64,000 bases of DNA from Shewanella waksmanii ATCC BAA-643 (GCF_000518805.1 NZ_JAEH01000011.1:58181-122180); one strand, 5' to 3'. Positions 26,710 through 37,378 are shown, counted from the first letter of the stretch. Numbers and translations: made by a program. The notes: generated by a model not told the origin, from the letters alone.

Positions 26710-28071
26710 ATGACCTCGAAGCAATCCCCTGCAAGTTCGGCGGCTAGCCCGTCACTGTCTAAACTCGACCAATTCTTCCTTATAACCGAGCGTGGCAGTA
26801 ATGTTAAACGTGAGACTATCGCTGGTTTAACGACCTTTTTGGCGATGGTGTACTCGGTGATTGTTGTGCCTAACATGTTAGGTGCGGCAGGTTTTGACCC
26901 CGGTGCTGTATTTATCGCCACCTGTTTGATTGCGGCTTTTGGGTCTTTGTTAATGGGGTTATGGGCCAATATGCCGATGGCGATTGGCTGTGCGATTTCG
27001 CTTACCGCGTTTACTGCATTTAGTATGGTTTTAGGTCAGCAAATCTCGATACCTGTGACCTTAGGTGCCATCTTTTTAATGGGCTTAGTGTTCACCTTTG
27101 TCAGTGTGACAGGCTTAAGACAGTGGATATTGACCAACCTTCCCAAAGGCATCGCCCATGGCACCAGCATTGGTATCGGACTGTTTCTGCTGTTAATTGC
27201 TACCAATAGTGTGGCATTGATTGTAGCTAATGATAGCGGGTTGCCAGTCAAGCTTGGTGATATTCATAGCTTGCCTGTATTGGCAACTATCATCGGTTTA
27301 GCTGCAACGATAGGCCTTGAGCGCCGTGGAGTGCCAGGTGGCATTTTATTAGTGATTGTGGTGTTGTCCTTGTTTGGCTTGGCGTTTGACCCTAACGTGC
27401 AGTATCAAGGGCTTTTTGCTTGGCCCAACTTGTTATCTGAAGGCTCACTGATTGGCCAAATGGATATTATGGGGGCGCTAAACCCGGTGGTATTACCCAT
27501 TGTGTTGGCGTTAGTTATGACCGCTATTTTCGATGCAACCGGCACCATAAGAGCAGTGGCAGGACAAGCTGAATTACTTGACAAAAAAGACAATATTGTT
27601 GGCGGAGGCAAAGCACTGACCTCAGATTCGGTCAGCAGTATTTTTGCTGGAGCGGTGGGCGGCTCTCCTGCAGCTGTGTACATAGAGTCTGCAGCAGGTA
27701 CTGCAGCGGGCGGTAAGACAGGCCTTACGGCGACCATCGTTGGCGTGCTGTTCTTACTCATGATGTTCTTGGCGCCGCTAAGTTATTTGGTTCCAGCCTA
27801 TGCAACGGCACCAGCACTAATGTATGTGGGCCTGTTGATGCTCAGCAACGTGACTAAGCTAAATTTTGATGACAAAGTCGATGCGATGGCTGGACTGACT
27901 TGTGCGGTGTTTATAATTTTGAGCTGCAACATTGTCACCGGCATCATGTTAGGTTTTGTCACCTTAGTTGTTGGCCGTTTATGCAGTGGTGAGTGGCGTC
28001 AACTAAAACCTGGCGTTGTCGCCATCACGCTAGGGCTAGTGGTGTTTTATATGGGCGGTTGGGCAATTTAG
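26710..28071 (+). CDS. AzgA-type adenine/guanine/hypoxanthine permease
   Basis: The 453-residue protein is an inner-membrane purine:H+ symporter of the NCS2 superfamily, AzgA branch (like E. coli PurP/GhxP). The signature includes [24 protein letters not shown] at the start, the GIGLFLLLI helix, an [17 protein letters not shown] block and [30 protein letters not shown] sequence (here TSDSVSS) with the substrate-binding region. Twelve to fourteen helices are expected. AAGG lies about 7 bases before the ATG. Which purine it carries cannot be told. Confidence 0.9.
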   Translation: MTSKQSPASSAASPSLSKLDQFFLITERGSNVKRETIAGLTTFLAMVYSVIVVPNMLGAAGFDPGAVFIATCLIAAFGSLLMGLWANMPMAIGCAISLTAFTAFSMVLGQQISIPVTLGAIFLMGLVFTFVSVTGLRQWILTNLPKGIAHGTSIGIGLFLLLIATNSVALIVANDSGLPVKLGDIHSLPVLATIIGLAATIGLERRGVPGGILLVIVVLSLFGLAFDPNVQYQGLFAWPNLLSEGSLIGQMDIMGALNPVVLPIVLALVMTAIFDATGTIRAVAGQAELLDKKDNIVGGGKALTSDSVSSIFAGAVGGSPAAVYIESAAGTAAGGKTGLTATIVGVLFLLMMFLAPLSYLVPAYATAPALMYVGLLMLSNVTKLNFDDKVDAMAGLTCAVFIILSCNIVTGIMLGFVTLVVGRLCSGEWRQLKPGVVAITLGLVVFYMGGWAI

Positions 28072-28151
28072 GCTGTTTAGGCTAGCAGTAAAGCGCCACG
28101 GGTGATGAGTGCTTAGGACTAATAGTCGAATAGTCTTCAGCACCTAACCCT

Positions 28152-28556
28152 TTAGTTTGTGTAAGCGCGGAGCAAGTCCTTCCAAGTAATAATGCCGACT
28201 AGTTCGGCATTATTTAGTACTGGCAGCGAGCCGATACCATGTTTAAGCATGAGCTCGCTTGCTTGATCAATACTTGATTGCGGGCTCACGGTAACAGGCT
28301 TACGGGTCATGACTTGGTGGGCCCGTTTTTGTAATGTTTCTGAGTCTCGCTCAGTTTCACAAATCTTGCCTAAGTGCGGGCTCAGTGCACGCAAATAATC
28401 TCGTTCCGATAATACCCCTTGCAGGGCACCATCTTCAGTCACCAATAGATGATGAAAGGGCGCGTTGTCGAAAATCTCTTTCGCTACCGTTAAGCGGTCA
28501 TCCATATCGATGGTAACCACGCGGGTGCTCATTATGGTTTCAACCTTAATTGTCAT
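28152..28556 (-). CDS. CBS-domain pair protein
   Basis: The 134-residue protein consists of two CBS motifs and little else. The first is about residues 5-60 (IMSTRVVTIDMDDRLTVAKEIF, LVTEDGALQGVLSERDYLRAL) and the second is about 80-134 (VMTRKPVTVSPQSSIDQASELM, LPVLNNAELVGIITWKDLLRAY). Such free-standing pairs usually bind adenine nucleotides and regulate a partner. The ATG at 28556 is preferred, as AAGGAG lies 6 bases before it and directly touches the ATG at 28562. The gene is convergent with the purine permease; the partner is unknown. Confidence 0.88.
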   Translation of the reverse strand: MTIKVETIMSTRVVTIDMDDRLTVAKEIFDNAPFHHLLVTEDGALQGVLSERDYLRALSPHLGKICETERDSETLQKRAHQVMTRKPVTVSPQSSIDQASELMLKHGIGSLPVLNNAELVGIITWKDLLRAYTN

Positions 28557-28687
28557 ACGCATCTCCTTGTTATACTAGTTATATCAGACAAACCAGCGTT
28601 CAACAAATAGCCATAGTTAAGTCACAAAAATGTCACTGTCCTAGGATTAAATAGCAGTGGAATGCGCATTGTTTAAGGACACTGACT

Positions 28688-29887
28688 ATGAATCGCGCTT
28701 ATGCCTACCGTAATGATAAAGCCCACGCAGATCTTGCTATCCATAAAGCTGTTGCTTACACACAAACCCTTGTGGCTAAAGCGTCAGTGACGCCTGACGA
28801 TGCTGGTTGCCAAGATTGGGTTGCTGCCAAGCTGACTAAGCTTGGGTTTAACATAGAGCGATTTGTCGACAATGGAGTCACCAACACCATTGCGAGCTTA
28901 TCGGACGCTAAGCCTGTGTTGGCACTGGCGGGTCATACCGATGTTGTGCCGCCTGGCGCGCGCGAACGCTGGCATAGTGACCCATTTGTACCGACGGTGA
29001 AAGCGGGCTATCTAATTGGGCGTGGTGCTGTTGATATGAAATCTGGCGTTGCAGTGATGCTAGCGGCAGTAGAAGATCATTTTCAAACCTATGGTCGCCC
29101 CAATCAGAACTGGCAGTTTTTGCTCACTAGCGATGAAGAGGGCGAAGCAAGTCATGGTACCCAATCCATTGTTAAGCGGTTGGCGCAGCACAACCAACTG
29201 CCGCAATACTGCTTGATTGCCGAACCAACAGCGGATCAACAAGCCGGTGATGTGATAAAAATTGGCCGCCGCGGTGCAATTTCAGCCAAGCTAACCATCC
29301 AAGGCCGCCAAGGGCATGTTGCCTATCCAGACAAGAGCATCAATGCTGTGCATATCGGTAGCAAAGTGGCCTGCGCCTTGGCCGAGCTTGGGTGGGATAA
29401 AGGCAGTGACGATTTTCCCGGTACCAGCTTGCAGGTGACTTACGTCAACTCAGGGGAGTTTACCGACAATGTTGTGCCGGGTAGCTGCGAAGTGTGCTTC
29501 AACTTACGCTATAGCCACCGCTACAATGAGGTGAGTATCAGTCAGCGAATTGTGCGATGTATTACAAAAATCATGGCAGAGAGTCAGGCTCAATATCAAC
29601 TAGAGTGGCAACGGCCTTGTACGCCTTATCATATTGGCGATGCCGCTGATGCAGACTCAAATTTGTTAGTTAAAGTCGAGCAAGCTATTGTGGCGGTTAA
29701 TCATCGCTTTCCGCGATTATCTACCTCTGGTGGTACTTCTGATGGGCGTTTTTTAAGCTCAGCGCAAACTCAGGTTATTGAACTGGGTTTACCCAATAAA
29801 ACCATTCACCAAGTTAACGAGCAGGTGGAGCTAGCGCAAGTGGTTCGCTTGTATGATATCTATCGGCAGTTATTACAGCAGTTCTAA
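28688..29887 (+). CDS. dapE: Succinyl-diaminopimelate desuccinylase-like M20 peptidase
   Basis: The enzyme family removes succinate from N-succinyl-LL-diaminopimelate in the lysine and peptidoglycan precursor pathway. The 399 residues show the metal-binding AGHTDVVPPG (His and Asp), GRGAVDMKSG, TSDEEGEASHGT with catalytic Glu, IKIGRRGAISAKLTIQGRQGHVAYP, and STSGGTSDGRF, matching DapE block by block. The protein is about 20 residues longer than the E. coli enzyme, mainly at the N-terminus. Because relatives in the M20 family differ in substrate, an aminoacylase-like role remains possible. Confidence 0.8.
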   Translation: MNRAYAYRNDKAHADLAIHKAVAYTQTLVAKASVTPDDAGCQDWVAAKLTKLGFNIERFVDNGVTNTIASLSDAKPVLALAGHTDVVPPGARERWHSDPFVPTVKAGYLIGRGAVDMKSGVAVMLAAVEDHFQTYGRPNQNWQFLLTSDEEGEASHGTQSIVKRLAQHNQLPQYCLIAEPTADQQAGDVIKIGRRGAISAKLTIQGRQGHVAYPDKSINAVHIGSKVACALAELGWDKGSDDFPGTSLQVTYVNSGEFTDNVVPGSCEVCFNLRYSHRYNEVSISQRIVRCITKIMAESQAQYQLEWQRPCTPYHIGDAADADSNLLVKVEQAIVAVNHRFPRLSTSGGTSDGRFLSSAQTQVIELGLPNKTIHQVNEQVELAQVVRLYDIYRQLLQQF

Positions 29888-29906
29888 CCTAGGTAAGAAC
29901 TGCTGT
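29875..29906. terminator. Palindromic hairpin between dapE and the olsF-like gene
   Basis: ACAGCAGTTCT and AGAACTGCTGT form a perfect 11-bp stem that spans the dapE stop codon. The loop holds a second palindrome, ACCTAGGT. There is no T-run on either side, so it may be a Rho-independent-like barrier between convergent genes rather than a classic terminator. Confidence 0.45.
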
Positions 29907-29927
29907 TGGATGACTTAGCCCGGATTA

Positions 29928-31678
29928 CTAGTGGCTATGTTGGCCTAGGTTAAGATCAGGTTGATGGCAGTCAATATAACGGCTACGTTTTTTGGGTTTT
30001 AGCTTGTGGGTATCAACTAAAACCAACCCATCAATACAGTCACCGAATTCTGCATCAATACCAAAATCTAAAAAGCGTACTCCTTGGTCTTTACATAACT
30101 CTCCATACTGTTTGTATAGCGCGGGTACCGCACTGTCCATGCTCGACAATGCTTGTTTTAGCTGCTTAAACTCCGACTGATAGTCAAGGCCTGGATATAG
30201 CGCGGCCAGTTGCTGCTGTTTGCTGCTATCAAACTTATATTGGGCGTTGCCAGCGGTTGTTCGGTCGCAAAGTGAGTTTGATAGAAATACACTAAGCTCT
30301 CTTTTGCATGTTCTGGCAGGGAGTCACTGATGGATACGGAGCCAAACAGGTAACGAAACTGTGGCCGTTTGGCGAGGTAGGCACCGATACCGTACCACAG
30401 GTAATCTAGGCTGCGCTTGCCCCAATATTTAGGTTGCACAAAGCTGCGCCCTAGCTCAAGCCCTTGTTCGAAATAGGGCGTGAACTTACTGTCATATTGA
30501 AACAGTGATTGGCTGTATAGCCCGGAGGTTTCTGGGTCATTATAGAGTTTTGCGGCGTGACCAAAGCGATAGGCGCCGACAATCTCCAGTGCTTGGCTGT
30601 CCCAAAGCACTAAGTGCTGATAGTGAGCATCATATTTATCGGTATCACGGCGCTGTCCACTGCCTTCGCCAACAGCTCTAAAAGCGATTTCTCGCAGGCG
30701 ACCGATTTCACGCATGATGGGGTTGCTGTCGCCATGGTTGTATAGATAAATCTGCTTGTTGTCATGGGTTTGTCCAAGCAATTCACAGTGTGATAGAGCT
30801 TCTAGAAGTTCGCTGCGAGACTCTGGGTGGGCTATGGCATTTTGGGTCGTGAACAGTGGGCTTCGATTTTTGCCGATCCGATAGAGGTGATTCTTTAGCA
30901 GTTTTACTTGCGTCTTCAATGGGAAGTCGTGACCCATGACGACTTCTTTGGCGATGAGCTGGCCGATGCGGATCGGCATGGTTTTTTCCGCCTGTTTAAA
31001 CATCTCTTTGACCAGCATTAAGCTTGCCAGCGGTTTGTACAACATAGATGCACCGTAGAAGGCCGCTGAATTTTTAGCATCGGCATACATTGGCAGCAAC
31101 GGTGCTTGGCAAGCCTTGGCGATTTTAACAAAGCCGCTGTGCCAATGCAGATCGCGTACCCCATTTGGCCGCAACCTAGAGACCTCACCTGACGGAAAAA
31201 TTAACACCGCCCCCTCATTCTTAAGGTGTTGGTGAATATTACTTAAATGCTGCTTTGGGGTGCCACCAGTCATGTTTCTTACTGGCAGCAGTATGTTATG
31301 CAGTGGCTCTAGTGCCATGAGTAGTTCGTTGGCAACCACTTTGATGTCTGGGCGCACTTTGCTTATCAGTTTGATCATGGCGAGTGCATCAAGAGAGCCG
31401 ATAGGGTGGTTGGCATAAATAACCACGCGGCCTTCGCTAGGAATATTTTCAATTTCGCTATTGGGTACGCTGTAGTTGAAGTTGAATTTTGCGAGAACCT
31501 GCTCAATAAAATCGATACCGTTGAGGTAGTCAAACTCCTGAGTGATCTGTTGGCACTGCTTTTCCATTAAGAAGTAGCGTAATACCGCTTTAGTCGGTGT
31601 TGCTAACCAGGGTGATTGATTGATTTTAGGTAGGTTATTGGTGACAACATCATCGACACTGAAAATGGTCTTTTCCAT
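29928..31678 (-). pseudogene. olsF: Bifunctional OlsF-like ornithine-lipid acyltransferase, frameshifted
   Basis: The first 480 codons encode an N-terminal lysophospholipid acyltransferase domain with NHPIGSLD (the H-x4-D active site, about residues 91-98) and FPSGEVSRLR, followed by a GNAT-type N-acyltransferase domain. This order matches OlsF, which makes ornithine lipids, and the combined length of about 583 residues fits. After about 30260 the frame runs into an out-of-frame tail and stops at 30158. The correct continuation (KFDSSKQQQLAALYPGLDYQ and onward to YIDCHQPDLN) lies in another frame to 29928. The length is 3n+2, consistent with loss of one base near 30240-30280. There is no homopolymer there. 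It could be a real mutation or a sequencing error. The ornithine-lipid role is inferred. Confidence 0.75.
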
Positions 31679-31831
31679 AGTTGGCTACTCGCAATTTTTC
31701 CGTTGAAACGGATGAGGCCCACGGTACTGCGTTGTGAGCTTACAATAGGTTACCGCTCAGAGTAGGGGGGAAGTTTGACTAATCGATGACTGATTTATTG
31801 CAAACAGATGACTGTTGGCTGGGTAAAATTG

Positions 31832-34800
31832 CTAGGATTTTGCTTGTGCTAATAAGCTAAGTGGCAGTGTGATGATGAACCGAGTGCCTTGTTGTGGTGC
31901 CGACTCTACCTCAATATTGCCTCCAAGCACTTGGTTAACTAAGTTATAAACAATATTCATACCTAAACCACTACCACCTTTACCTCGTTTGGTGGTGTAA
32001 AACGGAGCGAAGATGTGATTTTTTACTTCATCGCTCATTCCGCAGCCATCATCTTGGTAAGTCATCACAATTGCTTCAGCTGTTTGCTCAACCTGTAAGC
32101 TTAAATGACCACTGTTACCGTCAGGATAGGCGTGGATCACCGAGTTATTAAATAGGTTACTGATGATTTGGTAGAAGGCTCCCGGGTTACTAGTTATTTG
32201 TAACGACTCTGGACATTGATACTCATAGTGGTGTTGAGTGCGTGATAGCAGTGGATTGAGCGAGACGAAAATCTCCTCTAGATAAACATGTAAATCAAAT
32301 TGGCGTACGTCTTCATGGGACTGATCGACTGACACTTGTTTAAAGCTCTTAATCAGTCGAGAGGCACGGCCTAGGTTGGTTAGCATAAGCTGAGAGCATT
32401 CGGCGACCTCTTTTTGGTACAGCTCAAAATCATCGTGGGACACATCTTCGTTGGCATAGGCGGTATTAAAACGTTTTACACTTTCTTGTAGGTGTGATGC
32501 CGCAGTGACACTAATACCTATAGGTGTGTTGATTTCGTGGGTAATACTGGCAACCAATCCACCTAGCGCCGCCATTTTTTCTTTGTCGATTAACTCCGTT
32601 TGCGCATGATCTAAGCTTGCTAAAGTATCGGTAAGTTCCTGATTACTTTGTTCAAGGTCTTGGGTGCGAGCCTTGACTCTATCTTCAAGATCGCTGTTTA
32701 ATTGTTTGAGTGCCAGCTCACTTTGCTTGAGCTGCTGAATATTTTTGATGGTGCCAGCAATGCGTGTCGGCTTTAAGTTAGCGTCCCGGCTGACCACCTG
32801 ACCGCGGTTGAGTACCCAAATCCATTGATCGTTTTCGCCGCGAGCTCGATAAGCTATGGAAAACTTATCGGAGCGGTTTTCAAGGCAGCTATCTAACTGT
32901 TGCTGAATTTCGTCAACATCTTCTGGGTGGATGCATTGGGCGAGTACCTGCTTTAAGCTGACATTATCTTTGGGATAATTTAAGAAAGAGTTAGTGCGTA
33001 CTGTGCGTTTTGCGACTAAATCCCAATCCCAAAATTCATCGCCGCTGCCCCATAACGCCAGCAATAAACGTTGTTCACTGTTTTCAATACGGCTCAGTAC
33101 TTGGGCTTGTTGCTTGAATTGGCGATGTTTTCGGTAGAATAGTCCTGCAATGGTTAACACGACTAATAAAGCATACATGACATAGGCGAGTGGTGATAAC
33201 CAAGGTGCTGGTGGGATAATAATTTTAAGTTGTTTGTTGGGGCTTAAGTTGCCATTTAAATCCCGAGCTCTGACCTGAAAAAGATAAGCGCCGGGCTTTA
33301 ATCCCGTGAAGTAAATGAACTGCCCGTCAGGTGACGGCAGCCAAGTCTCGCTGAGTCCGATCATTCGGTATTCGTACTTTAGGTAACTGGCGGCACGCAG
33401 GCTTGGGCTATTAAAATGCAGCGAGAAAATATCATCGTTATAGTGAAGCTTTAGGGTTGCTGCCCGGTTGCCTTTTTGCAGATTGTTGCTGGTGGATGTA
33501 GGCAATGGTACGCGCTTATCTAAAATGTAAAGTGCATCTATAATCGGTCTTCGCGGGGCGCTGCCTAAACGAACCTGCGAGGGTTGGAAGTGGTTAAAGC
33601 CATTAATGCCACCTAAATATAACCACCCATCTTGGCTTAAAAAACTGGCGCCAAAATTAAATTCGTTGTCTTGAATACCATCATCACGGGTGAAGTTGAC
33701 CACTTGTTGGTTTTTGGGGTTAAAGCGTGTGAGGCCATTGGCAGTGCCGAGCCATAATTGATGGGTGGCATCTTGCGTAAGTAAGTAGACAGTATCACCG
33801 ATAAGCCCGTCAGCTTTGGTAAATAACTGAGATTGCTTACTGGTAGAGTCAAATTTAATTAACCCATCACTGCTCGCTATCCAGAGCAGGTTGTCATCGC
33901 CGGCCACGATATTGAATAAGTGATTGGACGGCAGCGCTGCATCAATATAGTGATTAAACTGTCCTTCAGCAGTGAGCTCTACTAGGCCATCTTGATAAGA
34001 GGTAAACCAAGTGTGGCCGCGCCTGTCTTGGGTGACGTCCGTCAAGGCATTAGTCGGTAGACTGTTGATGATATTTTCATTGTGCTGATAATGCTGTGGC
34101 GTTGTAGTGCCTTTAGTAAATCGATAGAAGCCGGCATCTTTTGTGGTTAACCAGCCATCACCCTGTGGGTCAAAGTACAGCGCGTAAAGCTGGTTTGTGG
34201 CCAGATAATCCACCGACTGGGGCGTTTGTGGAGTGTGATGTAAATGCCGGTAATCACCTTCTGCGCTATAGATAAATAAGCCATCTCCGCGAGTACCAAA
34301 CCATAGTTTGCCCTGAGGCCCAAGTTCGATGAAGCTGATAAAGCCATTGCTTAAGCGACTATTACTGGGATCGAATTTTTTAAAGCTACTGGCATGACCT
34401 TGCTCATCGAGGGTGGTGACAAATACGCCCTTAGCCGTACCCACATAAAGCTGGCTATTGTGCAGTGCAATTGCGCGTACATCTTTATTTCTTAAATTGT
34501 TTTTATCGAAACTATAGGGATGTAAGTGACCAAAAAATGCAGCATTAAGGTTTGCCTTATTAAGTCCTCCGCCCTGAGTACCTATCCACATTTGCCGTTC
34601 GTCGTCTAACCAAAGCACATTGACCAACGGGCTAGATAAACTAAAAGGGTGGCTGTGGCTATGCTTTAACCAGCTAGTTTGCTGATGTTTTATATCGTAA
34701 AGTGCGACTCCTTGGTTGGCATAGGCCACCCATAAGGTGTCGATACCATCATACTTGAGGCTACTGATGGCTGAGTTAGGTTTATCTTCGGCAAGCGCAA

Positions 34801-35548
34801 TTGGCTTTAATTGTCGCGACTCTACATTTAATAGCCATAGTTCACCTGTGCTGCTTGCTATCCAAATCTCGTTTCTAGGGGCTTGCTCTAATTGAGTTAT
34901 ATTGCCATTAATGACGCTGACATCGACCGCAATAAATTGATCCTGTGCGCTATCAAATACCATCAAACCATTAACAAAACTGAGCCACATTCGGTTAAAT
35001 CTGTCTTGAAACAATCCAGTTATACTGTCGCTGATGAGTGCATGTGAGGTGCCATCATAGCGATAGTGTTTAAGTATCTTTTTAGTTTCAGGGTCAAAAT
35101 ATATCAGACCTTGATCAGCCGTTGCTATCCACAGGTGACCATTGGTGTCTTCGAGTAAATCAACAATGTGATTGTTAGGAATACCACTATTAGCCTGATT
35201 AAAGTAGGTAAAAGAGTCTGATTGTGGTAAGTAGAGGTTAATTCCATCACTGCGAGTGATAAGCCAAAGCCGTTGCTGCTCGCCATAATACAGCTTGGTG
35301 ATATGCTTTTTAGATGGACCTAAGCCGTTGGCTTTAGGGTTGTACTGGATAAATTGTTTGCCATCAAAACGGTTTAAACCTGCCTGGGTTGCGACCCATA
35401 GATATCCCTGTTGGTCATGCACAACGTCATTGACGGTATTCATCGACAAGCCTTCATCAACACCAAAGGTGTCAAACCTTGGCGAAAATTGCGCAGCAGA
35501 ACTGAAGAAGCTGAAGCAACAAATGATAAGGAGCAGCAGTGGTCTCAT
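31832..35548 (-). CDS. Large Y_Y_Y sensor histidine kinase
   Basis: This 1238-residue membrane kinase has a signal sequence (LLLIICCFSFFSSAAQ) and then a periplasmic beta-propeller built of many two-component regulator (Reg_prop) repeats (GYLWVATQAGLNRF, GKLWFGTRGDG and others). A Y_Y_Y domain (YRMIGLSETWLPSP) follows to about residue 770, then one transmembrane helix near 790. In the cytoplasm lie a PAS domain (DEFWDWDLVAKRTVRTN), a coiled coil, the His box ITHEINTPIG near residue 1000 and an ATPase domain (GCGMSDEVKNHIFAPF, GKGGSGLGMNIVYNL). There is no receiver or DNA-binding domain and no adjacent response regulator, so the partner lies elsewhere. Such sensors often detect polysaccharides. 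Confidence 0.93.
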   Translation of the reverse strand: MRPLLLLIICCFSFFSSAAQFSPRFDTFGVDEGLSMNTVNDVVHDQQGYLWVATQAGLNRFDGKQFIQYNPKANGLGPSKKHITKLYYGEQQRLWLITRSDGINLYLPQSDSFTYFNQANSGIPNNHIVDLLEDTNGHLWIATADQGLIYFDPETKKILKHYRYDGTSHALISDSITGLFQDRFNRMWLSFVNGLMVFDSAQDQFIAVDVSVINGNITQLEQAPRNEIWIASSTGELWLLNVESRQLKPIALAEDKPNSAISSLKYDGIDTLWVAYANQGVALYDIKHQQTSWLKHSHSHPFSLSSPLVNVLWLDDERQMWIGTQGGGLNKANLNAAFFGHLHPYSFDKNNLRNKDVRAIALHNSQLYVGTAKGVFVTTLDEQGHASSFKKFDPSNSRLSNGFISFIELGPQGKLWFGTRGDGLFIYSAEGDYRHLHHTPQTPQSVDYLATNQLYALYFDPQGDGWLTTKDAGFYRFTKGTTTPQHYQHNENIINSLPTNALTDVTQDRRGHTWFTSYQDGLVELTAEGQFNHYIDAALPSNHLFNIVAGDDNLLWIASSDGLIKFDSTSKQSQLFTKADGLIGDTVYLLTQDATHQLWLGTANGLTRFNPKNQQVVNFTRDDGIQDNEFNFGASFLSQDGWLYLGGINGFNHFQPSQVRLGSAPRRPIIDALYILDKRVPLPTSTSNNLQKGNRAATLKLHYNDDIFSLHFNSPSLRAASYLKYEYRMIGLSETWLPSPDGQFIYFTGLKPGAYLFQVRARDLNGNLSPNKQLKIIIPPAPWLSPLAYVMYALLVVLTIAGLFYRKHRQFKQQAQVLSRIENSEQRLLLALWGSGDEFWDWDLVAKRTVRTNSFLNYPKDNVSLKQVLAQCIHPEDVDEIQQQLDSCLENRSDKFSIAYRARGENDQWIWVLNRGQVVSRDANLKPTRIAGTIKNIQQLKQSELALKQLNSDLEDRVKARTQDLEQSNQELTDTLASLDHAQTELIDKEKMAALGGLVASITHEINTPIGISVTAASHLQESVKRFNTAYANEDVSHDDFELYQKEVAECSQLMLTNLGRASRLIKSFKQVSVDQSHEDVRQFDLHVYLEEIFVSLNPLLSRTQHHYEYQCPESLQITSNPGAFYQIISNLFNNSVIHAYPDGNSGHLSLQVEQTAEAIVMTYQDDGCGMSDEVKNHIFAPFYTTKRGKGGSGLGMNIVYNLVNQVLGGNIEVESAPQQGTRFIITLPLSLLAQAKS

Positions 35549-35634
35549 TACACCTAGCCGAGTTATTTTCTAATAAAGTTAGTGTTTTAAGCTATAAGTG
35601 TAGATGGGATTAACAAAAGTGCGAGATTGAAATG

Positions 35635-35663
35635 AAAAAGGGAGCTGAATTGACAGCTCCCTT
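35635..35663 (-). terminator. Intrinsic terminator of the YjiH-family gene
   Basis: Read on the minus strand, AAGGGAGCTG / CAGCTCCCTT (10-bp stem, 6-base loop) is followed by a T-run, about 23 bp after the stop codon. Confidence 0.85.
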
Positions 35664-35685
35664 ATTTAATCTACGGCGGTGAAAC

Positions 35686-37041
35686 TTAGAAGATTAAATG
35701 TGCGACACCGGCAATCACAGGCAAAGTGACTAGCGTACGCAGGATAAATACCACAAATAATTCTACGATATTCACGGGGATTTTACTGCCGATTAGCAGG
35801 GCACCCACTTCGCTCATGTAGATAAGCTGAGTCACAGACATTGCAGCAATAACAAAGCGAGTCATGTCCGATTCAATCGAGCTTGCTAATATCGATGGGA
35901 TAAACATATCCGCAAAGCCCACCACGATGGTTTTCGACGCTTGTGTCGCTTCAGGAATTTGCAGTAGCTCAAGTAGTGGGATAAACGGCATACCTAAGTA
36001 GTCAAATATCGGCGTGTATTCAGCAATGATCAGCGCGACAGTACCGATTGCCATGACGACTGGGATGACACCAAAAATCATATCAATGACGTTCTTAACC
36101 CCATCTTTAAGCGTATGGCCAATACCACCAGCTTTCGAAGCTTTTGTCAGTGCCTGATCAAGTCCCCAAGACATCACACCATGACCTTGCGGAATCACCT
36201 CATCATCAGGGTGACGCGGCGTGTTGTCGATGTAGTTATCTTTTTTCCAAGATAGCGGTGGCAGTTTTGGCACAATAATGGCTGCAACAATACCAGCGAA
36301 ACATACGGTTAAGTAAAACGGTACAAATAGGTGCTCCAATTTGACTTGAGAGATCACCACCAGTGAGAAGGTGATTGACACTGCAGAGAAGGTTGTACCG
36401 ATAACCGCGGCTTCGCGTTGGGTATAAAAGCGGGCCTCATACTGTTTACTCGTCATCAAAATACCCACGCTACCATCACCTAGCCATGAGGCCATACAGT
36501 CAATGGCGCTGCGGCCAGGTAGGTTAAATACCGGACGCATAATCTTAGTGAGCAGGGTACCAAACAGTTCGAGCAGGCCGAAGTTAAGCAGTAAAGGCAG
36601 TAGCATGCCAGCAAAGATAAACACACAAAACAGCACAGGTAACAGATCATTGAGTACCAAGGCGCCAGTATCACCCGAATGGACGGCCTCTGGACCAATG
36701 CCCATATAGGTCAAGACAATAAATATCGCCCCTAATACACGTACTACTGTCCATGGAATAGACACATTGAGCAATGACGTGAAAAATCGACTGTTGCTGA
36801 CAATAGCGGGCTTGAAAGCCTTGGTGACCAATGTTGCTAGCGCCGTAAATACCACGATAGCAGTGACAATGGCGGTTATGGCATCACCCAAATAGCTTTG
36901 AAGGCCTTTAGAGATGATCGCAATCGGGATAGTGATTGCATCGTTGTAGCTGATTGGTGTCATAAACAACAATAAGCCAATAAGTGATGGCACGATAAAT
37001 GTCATTATCGTTTTCATGTTATGGGTTTGTTTTTCTGCCAC
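35686..37041 (-). CDS. YjiH-family nucleoside-recognition (Gate) domain membrane protein
   Basis: The 451-residue protein is an inner-membrane protein with roughly ten hydrophobic helices (for example VPSLIGLLLFMTPISYN, VLFCVFIFAGMLLPLLLNFG). The central GRSAIDCMASWLGDGSVGILM and SVGALLIGSKIPVN segments are typical of the Gate/YjiH group. Members are related to nucleoside and spore-maturation transport proteins but no substrate is proven. It is a single-gene unit with its own terminator. A peptide or nucleoside transport role is a family-level inference. Confidence 0.8.
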   Translation of the reverse strand: MAEKQTHNMKTIMTFIVPSLIGLLLFMTPISYNDAITIPIAIISKGLQSYLGDAITAIVTAIVVFTALATLVTKAFKPAIVSNSRFFTSLLNVSIPWTVVRVLGAIFIVLTYMGIGPEAVHSGDTGALVLNDLLPVLFCVFIFAGMLLPLLLNFGLLELFGTLLTKIMRPVFNLPGRSAIDCMASWLGDGSVGILMTSKQYEARFYTQREAAVIGTTFSAVSITFSLVVISQVKLEHLFVPFYLTVCFAGIVAAIIVPKLPPLSWKKDNYIDNTPRHPDDEVIPQGHGVMSWGLDQALTKASKAGGIGHTLKDGVKNVIDMIFGVIPVVMAIGTVALIIAEYTPIFDYLGMPFIPLLELLQIPEATQASKTIVVGFADMFIPSILASSIESDMTRFVIAAMSVTQLIYMSEVGALLIGSKIPVNIVELFVVFILRTLVTLPVIAGVAHLIF

Positions 37042-37378
37042 TTTTTATGCCCTAAATTTTACTATGTTGATTTGAACTGCCTAGTTACAGTTCTTTGCTA
37101 TAGATTGATTGATGCTGAATATCCATTCAAGCGTAGCGACGAAGGTTACTCCCTTCATCTAGCCATGTAAAACGATTCCAGCAATAGGTGAGAATATTCA
37201 CTGATGAAGAATAGTTATTAGCTGATTTTGACTAAATATATTGTAGCGGAAAAAAGTGAGATTGCACTATGTACTTTTTGGTTAAAAACCTTTTAAAACA
37301 GTGTGATAATTGTGTTTTTAATTTGGGGTGGTTTGCCACTGTGTCCATAGTGGCAAACCGACTTTTGGTGAGCGAGGG
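37042..37378. other. Intergenic region
   Basis: The region holds the YjiH-family promoter at its right side of the minus gene and the downstream end of the chemoreceptor gene. A perfect 11-bp hairpin (GGTTTGCCACT / AGTGGCAAACC, 37330-37359) sits near the chemoreceptor stop. It has no T-run, so it may be a weak terminator. Nothing else was identified. Confidence 0.5.
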
